NCBI GenBank assembly: GCA_017640445.1
Contig: JAEPQQ010000003.1
Coordinates: 1 to 42,542, forward strand
Reading direction: 5' to 3'
Length of the DNA stretch: 42,542 nucleotides
Origin: Bacteroidia bacterium
Lineage (GTDB): Bacteria > Bacteroidota > Bacteroidia > NS11-12g > UBA9320
Shown here: positions 15,373 to 21,566 of the stretch, piece by piece
Layout: every line of letters begins with the position of its first letter
How positions within the stretch are numbered: position 1 is the first letter of the stretch
Program-made: the position numbers and the translations under genes
The notes under the pieces: model-generated
The model's database searches: none
What the model was told of the DNA's origin: nothing
Seen by the model: only the letters and a program-made list of their open reading frames with translations

Positions 15373-16380
15373 ATGCGAATAGCCCTGATTGGAGCAACTG
15401 GAATGGTTGGCTCCGAAATGATTAAAGTACTGGAAGAAAGCAATCTGGAGATCACCGACCTGATTCCTGTTGCAAGTGAAAAATCCATTGGAAAACCAGT
15501 TCTTTACAAGGGTAAACAGTATTTGTGTGTTGGTCTGAAACAGGCCGTTGAGCTTCAACCAGACATCGCTCTCTTCTCTGCTGGCGGATCCGTATCGTTG
15601 GAATGGGCGCCAAAATTTGCAGAAAAAGGCAGTTTTGTTGTAGATAATTCTTCCGCTTGGCGGATGGACCCCAATACGCCATTGGTGGTTCCTGAGATCA
15701 ATGCCAATATTCTGACTTCAGAAGATCGAATCATTGCAAACCCAAATTGCAGCACCATTCAATTGGTTATGGCCCTCAAACCTATCCATGAGAAGTATGG
15801 TATCAAACGACTGATCATAAGCACTTATCAATCGGTATCCGGAACAGGGTATAAAGCCATGAACCAGTTGGAAGCCGAACGGGCAGGGAACGACGCTGAC
15901 CGTGCCTACCCCCACCCCATCGACAAAAACTGCATTCCTCATTGCGACGTTTTCCTTGACAATGGTTACACCAAAGAGGAAATGAAAATGGTTAATGAAA
16001 CGAAAAAAATTCTGGGTGATGATTCCATACGGATCTCTGCAACCGCCGTTCGGGTACCCGTAGATGGAGGGCATTCGGAATCGGTTAACCTCGAACTGAA
16101 CTCTTCGTTCGATCTGGAAGAACTTACCGATCACCTGGCTTCAATGCCCGGCGTGGTTCTCCAAAATAACCCACAGGAGAATGAATATCCAATGCCACTA
16201 ATGGCCAAAGGCAAAAACGAGGTGTTTGTTGGCAGAATTCGTCGAGACGATAGTGCCGATAATGCTTTGAATATGTGGATTGTAGCTGACAACCTTCGGA
16301 AAGGAGCAGCCACAAACGCCGTACAAATTGCTGAATATCTCACAGCAAACAATCTTGTAACCGAACAAACAACCGCCTAA
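15373..16380 (+). CDS. asd: aspartate-semialdehyde dehydrogenase
   Basis: 335 residues, full length. It reduces aspartyl phosphate to aspartate semialdehyde with NADPH, feeding lysine, diaminopimelate, threonine and methionine synthesis. The N-terminal NADP-binding loop is IALIGATGMVGSEM. The catalytic cysteine is Cys126 in ANPNCSTIQLVMAL. The later RISATAVRVPVDGGHSESV segment carries the conserved arginine and histidine of the active site. It follows aroF in the same direction behind a terminator and has a -7-like box of its own; the next gene starts 14 bases after it. Confidence 0.96.
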   Translation: MRIALIGATGMVGSEMIKVLEESNLEITDLIPVASEKSIGKPVLYKGKQYLCVGLKQAVELQPDIALFSAGGSVSLEWAPKFAEKGSFVVDNSSAWRMDPNTPLVVPEINANILTSEDRIIANPNCSTIQLVMALKPIHEKYGIKRLIISTYQSVSGTGYKAMNQLEAERAGNDADRAYPHPIDKNCIPHCDVFLDNGYTKEEMKMVNETKKILGDDSIRISATAVRVPVDGGHSESVNLELNSSFDLEELTDHLASMPGVVLQNNPQENEYPMPLMAKGKNEVFVGRIRRDDSADNALNMWIVADNLRKGAATNAVQIAEYLTANNLVTEQTTA

Positions 16381-16394
16381 ACGACAATACAATT

Positions 16395-17471
16395 ATGCCA
16401 GCAGGATTTTACAAGCTTAAAGTTGATAAGATCAAACGCGAAACAGACGATTCAGTAAGCATACGCTTTCTGGTTCCACCACCACTTAAGTCGTCTTTTA
16501 CATATAAAGCAGGTCAGTACCTCACGTTTCACTCCATGATCAATGGAGAAGACGTACGACGTTCTTATTCCGTATGCAGTAGTCCGTTTATGGACGACAT
16601 GCCAACGGTGGCCGTTAAACAGGTGCCTAATGGCCGAATGAGCACGTTTATGAATCGCGACCTAATGGAAGGCGATCTCATCGATGCAATGCCGCCCATG
16701 GGCAAATTCATTGTCGAGCCCGATGCAGGAAACACAAAGCACTATGTACTCTTTGGTGGAGGAAGTGGCATTACCCCTTTGTTCTCCATTGCGCTTACCG
16801 TACTTCAACAGGAGCCCAATAGCAAGGTTACGTTGGTATATGCCAACCGAAACGAACAATCCATCATCTTCCACAACGACCTAAACCAGTTGGAAGCTGA
16901 TTACGCCGGTCGGTTGAAGGTTGTTCATATTCTTGAAACGGGTTCTGATTCATGGACGGGCCTAACAGGCATGCTCTCGGAGCCGAAAGTAAAACAACTA
17001 CTAAACATGCAGCTTGGTGCCGACCAAAACTCAGCTGAATACTTCATATGCGGCCCCAACGGCCTAATGCAATTGGTAGAGTCCAGCCTTGAGAACATTG
17101 GCATTGCGCGCGAGCAGATCCACCTCGAATACTTTACAGCAATTGAAAAGAAGAGTAACTCCGTAGATGAGATTACGGATGAAGAAGACGAGGGTGGGGA
17201 CAAACAGGTTAAAGTTGAACTTTTCGGTGATGAGGAAATCATTACTGTTAGTCCTGACAAAACTATTCTTGAAGCAGCCCAGGATGCCGGTATGGATCCA
17301 CCGTACTCATGTACAGTAGGCGTTTGCACCACCTGTCGGGCAAAGGTACACAAAGGAAAGGTTCGAATGGACGAGCGTGAAGGTCTCAGCGATGCAGAAA
17401 TAGAGGAAGGTTACGTATTAACCTGCCAGGCTCATCCGGTTTCAAAAGACGTTGAACTGTCTTTTGAATAG
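16395..17471 (+). CDS. PaaE-like ferredoxin reductase with C-terminal [2Fe-2S] ferredoxin domain
   Basis: 358 residues. Three modules: an FAD-binding beta-barrel (RRSYSVCSSP, the R-x-Y-S motif, about residues 55-65), an NAD(P)-binding domain (FGGGSGITPLFSIAL, about 118-130, and YFICGPNGLM), and a plant-type ferredoxin domain from about 275 with C-x4-C-x2-C (YSCTVGVCTTCRAKV) and a distant Cys (VLTCQAHP). It passes electrons from NAD(P)H through FAD to a [2Fe-2S] centre and on to an oxygenase or desaturase. PaaE does this for phenylacetyl-CoA epoxidase, but no paa genes are nearby, so the partner is unknown. An acidic linker (about 253-270) joins the reductase and ferredoxin parts. It starts 14 bases after asd. 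Confidence 0.88.
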   Translation: MPAGFYKLKVDKIKRETDDSVSIRFLVPPPLKSSFTYKAGQYLTFHSMINGEDVRRSYSVCSSPFMDDMPTVAVKQVPNGRMSTFMNRDLMEGDLIDAMPPMGKFIVEPDAGNTKHYVLFGGGSGITPLFSIALTVLQQEPNSKVTLVYANRNEQSIIFHNDLNQLEADYAGRLKVVHILETGSDSWTGLTGMLSEPKVKQLLNMQLGADQNSAEYFICGPNGLMQLVESSLENIGIAREQIHLEYFTAIEKKSNSVDEITDEEDEGGDKQVKVELFGDEEIITVSPDKTILEAAQDAGMDPPYSCTVGVCTTCRAKVHKGKVRMDEREGLSDAEIEEGYVLTCQAHPVSKDVELSFE

Positions 17472-17494
17472 GTAAGATATTAACTTACCTTTTT
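17470..17494 (+). terminator. terminator between the PaaE-like and zinc-ribbon genes
   Basis: AGGTAAG and CTTACCT, a perfect 7-base stem with a 7-base loop, followed by TTTT on the plus strand. The stop codons of both convergent genes lie inside it. Confidence 0.65.
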
Positions 17495-17989
17495 GGATAT
17501 TAAGGTTTCCCAACCTTCTTCCACCTTCTTGATCGACAATCCTTCATCGTAATAGATTCCGTTGTCCATCTTAGGTATCTTATAATCTTCAAAACCTTCT
17601 GACTTTAGATAAGCACGAAGCTCAGAAACATCTTCAAAGATCATGGTCTCTTTACGCATAAGAGACACCGCTTCTTTGGGTTCTTTCTCTACATGAGGAA
17701 CGGTCTCTACCCGCGAAATATTTAACTTATCACCCTTCTTGTAATTCATCAACATCGCCTTCACGTCTTCGAGATACTGATCGTCGATATTGGCTGGAAC
17801 GGCAAGAGTAATCACCTTTTTTTCGTTCTTGTTTAACCAAAACTGTGATCGGCAGCTCGAGCTGCAGAAGCGTGCATTTTTTCTATTTGCCAAAAACTGC
17901 GCATTGCAGTTCTCACAAACCAATTCTGTGGACTTATGATTTGTTCTAAACCCCTTGGTAGTTCGAAACATTCCTAATTCTAATTGCAT
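17480..17989 (-). CDS. zinc-ribbon protein of unknown function
   Basis: 169 residues from the ATG at 17989; in-frame TTG codons lie up to 18013. Near the N-terminus are four cysteines, Cys25, Cys28, Cys42 and Cys46 (CENC ... CSSSC), which should hold one zinc ion. The rest is charged and has no signal peptide or membrane helix, so it is cytoplasmic. I do not recognise the family beyond the zinc finger; it may bind nucleic acid or protein. A -7-like CAACTTTG lies at 18009-18016. It is convergent with the PaaE-like gene, and the shared terminator contains its stop codon. Confidence 0.7.
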   Translation of the reverse strand: MQLELGMFRTTKGFRTNHKSTELVCENCNAQFLANRKNARFCSSSCRSQFWLNKNEKKVITLAVPANIDDQYLEDVKAMLMNYKKGDKLNISRVETVPHVEKEPKEAVSLMRKETMIFEDVSELRAYLKSEGFEDYKIPKMDNGIYYDEGLSIKKVEEGWETLISKKVS

Positions 17990-18104
17990 CTTAACGTTTA
18001 TTTGATGCAACAAAGTTGGGGATTAAAACCGTGGAAAACAGGTTGAGCTTCCCACACTGTCCACAAATGCAGACAAATTAACTAGTTGATTATGAAATTA
18101 TTAA

Positions 18105-18791
18105 CTAAACGGTTTCGAGGATGGCCTCGAACATCGCTTTTCCGTCTGTATTGAACAATTTTTCGCTTGCGGCGCGCTCTGGATGAGGCATCATACCAAA
18201 CACATTTCGGTTTTTATTGGTAATTCCAGCAATGTTCTGCACAGAACCATTCGGGTTGGTGTCGTTATTCACATTTCCCGACTCGTCGCTGTAGTAGAAA
18301 AGTATCTGATCGTTTTCCTTTAGCGAATTAATGGTCTCGTCATCTGCAAAGAAACGGCCTTCTGCATGGGCGATAGGAATTTTAACCACCTTATCTTGTT
18401 CCAGGCCTCTGGTGATTACAGTATTGGTGGTAGCTGTTTTCAGGTGAATGTTTTCACAAACAAACAACTGATTGTCGTTGCGCAACAAAGCTCCCTCCAA
18501 AAGGCCTGACTCACAAAGAATTTGAAAACCATTGCAGATTCCCATAACATAACCACCGTTGTTGGCGTGCTCAATAACAGCACTCATAATGGGGCTTAAC
18601 TTGGCAATAGCACCACTTCTCAGATAGTCGCCGAAGGAAAAGCCTCCAGGGATAAACACAAAGTCACACCCCTTCAGATCGGTATCCTTGTGCCATAGTT
18701 GTTCAACTGCACCACCTGTGGTTTCTTCAAGTACCTGGATCAGATCCTGATCACAGTTTGAGCCTGGAAAAATTACTACGCCAAATTTCAT
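18105..18791 (-). CDS. purQ: phosphoribosylformylglycinamidine synthase, glutaminase subunit
   Basis: 228 residues. It supplies ammonia from glutamine to PurL in step four of purine synthesis. The class I amidotransferase triad is visible: the nucleophile in MGICNGFQILCESGLL, and the His/Glu pair in MMPHPERA. The N-terminal VVIFPGSNCDQD and FIPGGFSFGDYLRSGAIAKLS are PurQ signatures. The catalytic partner PurL is in this window at 37094-39307, about 18 kb away and not co-transcribed; the third subunit PurS is not seen. An exact TAACTTTG box lies four bases before the ATG, so the mRNA is probably leaderless. Confidence 0.96.
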   Translation of the reverse strand: MKFGVVIFPGSNCDQDLIQVLEETTGGAVEQLWHKDTDLKGCDFVFIPGGFSFGDYLRSGAIAKLSPIMSAVIEHANNGGYVMGICNGFQILCESGLLEGALLRNDNQLFVCENIHLKTATTNTVITRGLEQDKVVKIPIAHAEGRFFADDETINSLKENDQILFYYSDESGNVNNDTNPNGSVQNIAGITNKNRNVFGMMPHPERAASEKLFNTDGKAMFEAILETV

Positions 18792-18795
18792 GGCG

Positions 18796-18803
18796 CAAAG
18801 TTA
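18796..18803 (-). promoter_or_regulatory. -7 box of purQ
   Basis: TAACTTTG on the minus strand; only CGCC separates it from the ATG at 18791. Confidence 0.6.
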
Positions 18804-18823
18804 CAACTCATCCAAAAATCAGC

Positions 18824-19450
18824 CTACACCCGTGTATAATATTCTGTTTTTTCTGTGGTATGAGATCGAATCACCCCCGCACTAATGAGGTTAACCAGAA
18901 TCTTGGAAGCCCGGCGTGTGGAAATATTGATCATTTTTCGATACTGCTGCAGTGTTATTCGCTCGTTATCTTCCAGGTATTCGAGTATGGCTTTTTCCTT
19001 GCTACTGAACTCAATAAACGTTGCCTTACCAGAGGCATCGCGTTTGAGAACATCGAGTACAATCTTACTCGCCAACAGCGTTTTGTCGTTTACGCGTACA
19101 TAGGCCCACCACTTTCCATCCTCGCCTTTGGCATAATAGGGTTTATCCACACCGGGCTTTACCTTACACTCAAGCACCTGTTTTCCTTCTGCCATATGTC
19201 GTATAATCTCCAATTCTACCTCTGGTTTGCAATGGAACCTGGCAGCAAGATCCAACATATAAATCTCATCTTCCGATTCAATGCCACTGATCTTCCGATT
19301 ATCCTTGACCCCAACCAACAGAGTTCCGCCTTCGTGATTGGCAAATGCCGACATGGTTTTGGCAATCTTACCGGCGTTCGTAATGGTTTGTTTGTAGTCG
19401 AGCGTGGCGTCTTCCCCTCTTTGCAGTAAATTATAAAGGTGTCGTTTCAC
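18824..19450 (-). CDS. AlbA_2/Schlafen-like regulator with C-terminal winged helix
   Basis: 208 residues from the GTG at 19450. An AlbA_2 domain covers about residues 1-130 (LQRGEDATLDYKQTI, FANHEGGTLLVGVKDN, KPYYAKGEDGKWWAYVRVND). A helix-turn-helix follows near the C-terminus (LQQYRKMINISTRRASKILVNL). Such proteins are often labelled ATP-binding or transcription regulators; a DNA-binding regulatory role is likely. The frame stays open to a TTG at 19558 (244 residues), but the extra stretch has no family similarity that I can see. A near-consensus TAACTTCG lies five bases before the GTG, as for several neighbours. Thirty-two bases separate it from purQ downstream, and its target is unknown. 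Confidence 0.75.
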   Translation of the reverse strand: MKRHLYNLLQRGEDATLDYKQTITNAGKIAKTMSAFANHEGGTLLVGVKDNRKISGIESEDEIYMLDLAARFHCKPEVELEIIRHMAEGKQVLECKVKPGVDKPYYAKGEDGKWWAYVRVNDKTLLASKIVLDVLKRDASGKATFIEFSSKEKAILEYLEDNERITLQQYRKMINISTRRASKILVNLISAGVIRSHTTEKTEYYTRV

Positions 19451-19573
19451 AATGTCGAAGTTATTGAATTCATAACGCCCATAAAAGATTAAATGCGCGT
19501 CAGAGTGATAAACAAATTTCTGTTCTTTTTGGCTTGCCTGCAGGACCAAGTCATCCAATTACTCGTCTATTGC

Positions 19574-19581
19574 TATCTTAG
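19574..19581 (+). promoter_or_regulatory. probable -7 box of the MORN-type lipoprotein gene
   Basis: TATCTTAG, one mismatch from TAnnTTTG, nine bases before the ATG at 19591. Confidence 0.35.
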
Positions 19582-19590
19582 CGTTGAGAA

Positions 19591-20202
19591 ATGAAAACTA
19601 TAAAAAGCCTGTCTACTTTTCTTTTTGCCTTAACTCTGTTTGCTTGCACCAACTCCAGGCATGAAGCCATTGACAAAACAATTGACCTTGAAAGTCGAAT
19701 GATTGATGCCACTTTTCCGCCTATTACCCAGACCAACCGAATACAGTTTGACAGCCTTCATTACTCCGTTATACGAAGAACACACCCCAATGGACAACGC
19801 TTTATTGAATTGGTTACCAACAAACGAACCAAGCTTGACTCCTGGAAAGAGTACTACGATAACGGGCAACTCAAAAGCAGAGGTTTGATGACCACCTCGC
19901 ATCATCATCCCATTGGAACGTGGGAACATTACGCCTCCTCGGGGGAGTTGGACAGCGCGATAGACCACGATGGTAAACAGAAGATATCCTATTTCGCTGC
20001 GGTAGCCATTGCCCAAAAACATGGTTTCCATCTGCCTGCGGTTGAGATCACCACCGCATATAACGGCAATAAAATGTATTGGGAAGTAACCAAATGGAGC
20101 GAAGGCTCAACCTCCAATCACCTCACCGGCATATCCATTCTCATCGACAGTGAAACCGGAATGGTTCAAGAGTCAGACGCTCAGAAAGTTGCCTACTTCT
20201 AG
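19591..20202 (+). CDS. lipoprotein with MORN-like repeat
   Basis: 203 residues. A lipoprotein signal (LSTFLFALTLFAC, lipidated Cys19) targets it to the periplasmic face of a membrane. A toxin-antitoxin-type MORN_2 repeat is visible around residues 87-115 (WKEYYDNGQLKSRG, GTWEHYASSGELDSA). The C-terminal part (YWEVTKWSEG ... GISILIDSETGMV) resembles a PepSY-like fold. Function unknown. It has its own weak -7 box and is convergent with hsp20, whose terminator lies between them. Neighbouring genes give no clear functional link. Confidence 0.75.
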   Translation: MKTIKSLSTFLFALTLFACTNSRHEAIDKTIDLESRMIDATFPPITQTNRIQFDSLHYSVIRRTHPNGQRFIELVTNKRTKLDSWKEYYDNGQLKSRGLMTTSHHHPIGTWEHYASSGELDSAIDHDGKQKISYFAAVAIAQKHGFHLPAVEITTAYNGNKMYWEVTKWSEGSTSNHLTGISILIDSETGMVQESDAQKVAYF

Positions 20203-20247
20203 CCATCACCTGTCGTTTGTTAAAACTTGAATTCAGCTCAAACGGAC

Positions 20248-20279
20248 ACAAAAAAACCCAGACGGAGACCGCCCGGGTT
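20248..20279 (-). terminator. terminator of hsp20
   Basis: On the minus strand AACCCGGGCGG pairs with CCGTCTGGGTT (two mismatches), followed by a run of seven T. It lies in the convergent space after hsp20 and the MORN lipoprotein gene. Confidence 0.8.
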
Positions 20280-20300
20280 ATGACTTAATAGTACCCACCT

Positions 20301-20738
20301 TTACTTAATTGATATCACTTTTGGCTTGGCCTTCTCTTTCTTTGGTACCTGAATTTCCAAAATACCATTCTTAAACTCGGCCTGAATGTTCTCTACATCC
20401 GCTACCTCTGGTAAAAAGAAGCTGCGTTTGAATTTGTCGGTTCTAAACTCGCGTAGGTGAAACTTGGTTCCCTTGTCGTCCTGGGTTTCTTCTTTCTGAC
20501 CCTGAACGATTAATTCATGATCTTTTACATCCAGGCTGATGTCTTTCTTGTCCATTCCCGCCATTACCAGATCGATCTGGAACTTTTGGTCATCTTCCTT
20601 TACACTTGCTTTGGGTGTTTCAAACCCCGTTCGTCTACCACCATCAACCATCAGATCGTTGAAAAGTGCCTCGAATCCAGGAGAAAAAAATGTATCGGTT
20701 AGAATGCTTTTTGCCGGTTTGAATTTCGTTAATGTCAT
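20301..20738 (-). CDS. small heat-shock protein, Hsp20/alpha-crystallin family
   Basis: 145 residues, a typical length. An ATP-independent holdase chaperone for unfolding cytoplasmic proteins. The alpha-crystallin domain spans about residues 38-130 (DDQKFQIDLVMAGMDKKDIS ... FKRSFFLPEVADVENIQAEF ... NGILEIQVPKK), and the C-terminal I/V-x-I motif (VISIK) used in oligomer assembly is present. Two near-identical dyads, 41 bases apart, lie 70-140 bases upstream, so expression is probably under a dedicated repressor or activator. No exact TAnnTTTG box was found in its upstream region. Confidence 0.95.
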   Translation of the reverse strand: MTLTKFKPAKSILTDTFFSPGFEALFNDLMVDGGRRTGFETPKASVKEDDQKFQIDLVMAGMDKKDISLDVKDHELIVQGQKEETQDDKGTKFHLREFRTDKFKRSFFLPEVADVENIQAEFKNGILEIQVPKKEKAKPKVISIK

Positions 20739-20807
20739 TGTTCTAAGATTTAAAATGTTTCGTTTGATCGGAATACTTCAATTGGCATGCCGTTGGCCAT
20801 TTTAGCT

Positions 20808-20835
20808 CAAAACAATGACATTTTGTCTTGTTTTA
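20808..20835. promoter_or_regulatory. hsp20 upstream dyad, copy A
   Basis: Inner arms GACA-TTT-TGTC (20817-20827) lie within outer arms CAAAAC and GTTTT. The core TGACATTTTGTCTT is identical to copy B, 41 bases away. It is about 70 bases upstream of the hsp20 ATG. Confidence 0.55.
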
Positions 20836-20848
20836 ATCCTACCACTCA

Positions 20849-20876
20849 CAAAATGATGACATTTTGTCTTATTTTG
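20849..20876. promoter_or_regulatory. hsp20 upstream dyad, copy B
   Basis: Inner arms GACA-TTT-TGTC (20858-20868) lie within outer arms CAAAAT and ATTTTG. It repeats copy A and overlaps the last codons of the spermidine-synthase-like gene, which ends at 20869. Confidence 0.55.
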
Positions 20877-21492
20877 CGATTATGAACCGATTTATTGTCA
20901 GCTGTTCATTAATACGCACCGATGAGAATTCAGCAGAAAACCAAATCATCAGGTCGTCTAACTGGGCCTGCGTGGCGTTTGACGAAACGACTTTATTGTA
21001 AACCACCTTACCACCCGGCTTCAAACGTTGCTTAAGCAACTTAACAAAGGCTCTGGTCTGGAATTTATCGGGCACCTGCAGGTCTTCATACACATCAACG
21101 ATAATCAAATCCACCGGACTATTTTCCTCGCGTATGTAATCCAGGGCATCGCCCTGCACAACCCTGGTGTTGGGAACGGGCTTAAAATAGCGTTTATACA
21201 GATCAAGTACTTCGGCCGAGGCCTCCACAGCCACCTGGTTACTTTGGGGCTGGTATTTATAAACGAGCTGAGAAACACCTCCTGCCCCAAAACCCAGTAC
21301 GAGCACGTCATTCACTCCTTCCCACATCAAGTCAACTTCCTTAAACATCCGCTTAAAGGCGGTTTGCAGGTTTCCATATGAATAGTTGGCCTCTTTGCTG
21401 TTCAACATGGTAATACCGTTGTACAAGACCACTTCCAACCATTGACCATCAGCCTTCCTCTTCTCCAGGGTAATTGGCCAAACATGAGACAT
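20869..21492 (-). CDS. spermidine synthase-like SAM-dependent methyltransferase-fold protein
   Basis: 207 residues from the ATG at 21492 (MSHVWPITLEKRK). The Rossmann-fold cofactor loop is VLVLGFGAGGVSQLV, followed by an acidic residue at the end of strand two (QVAVEASAEVLDLYKRYF) and VVQGDALDYIREE. DLIIVDVYEDLQVP fits the spermidine-synthase-like group. The usual N-terminal polyamine-binding domain is reduced, so a true aminopropyltransferase role is unproven. The frame stays open to 21564, but that stretch is the terminator hairpin of the preceding gene, so I reject the longer start. It is about 130 bases upstream of hsp20 in the same direction. Confidence 0.8.
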   Translation of the reverse strand: MSHVWPITLEKRKADGQWLEVVLYNGITMLNSKEANYSYGNLQTAFKRMFKEVDLMWEGVNDVLVLGFGAGGVSQLVYKYQPQSNQVAVEASAEVLDLYKRYFKPVPNTRVVQGDALDYIREENSPVDLIIVDVYEDLQVPDKFQTRAFVKLLKQRLKPGGKVVYNKVVSSNATQAQLDDLMIWFSAEFSSVRINEQLTINRFIIAK

Positions 21493-21511
21493 AAGTCGTT
21501 TCAGGCCAAAC

Positions 21512-21542
21512 AAAAACCCCGTCTGTTTCAGACGGGGTTTTT
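21512..21542 (-). terminator. terminator after the T9SS beta-propeller gene (symmetric)
   Basis: CCCCGTCTG and CAGACGGGG form a perfect 9-base stem with a 3-base loop, flanked by A5 and T5 runs. It lies 25 bases after the stop codon at 21567 and can work in either direction. Confidence 0.9.
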
Positions 21543-21566
21543 CAATTTTATTTGTTGCTGACAAGC

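Noticed and set aside
18758..19429. A 223-codon plus-strand open frame.
   Set aside because: It is the antisense of the AlbA_2 regulator and the purQ start, both of which have clear domain motifs; it has no recognisable features.
20779..20798. A sigma-54-like sequence (TTGGCA ... TTGG) upstream of hsp20.
   Set aside because: The spacing is one base short of the -24/-12 consensus, the last element is TTGG, not TTGC, and it points away from hsp20.
21493..21564. A longer N-terminus for the spermidine-synthase-like protein.
   Set aside because: These codons are the perfect terminator hairpin (21512-21542) of the upstream T9SS gene; an ATG at 21492 gives a sensible start. Unlike the DUF4270 case, a downstream start exists.
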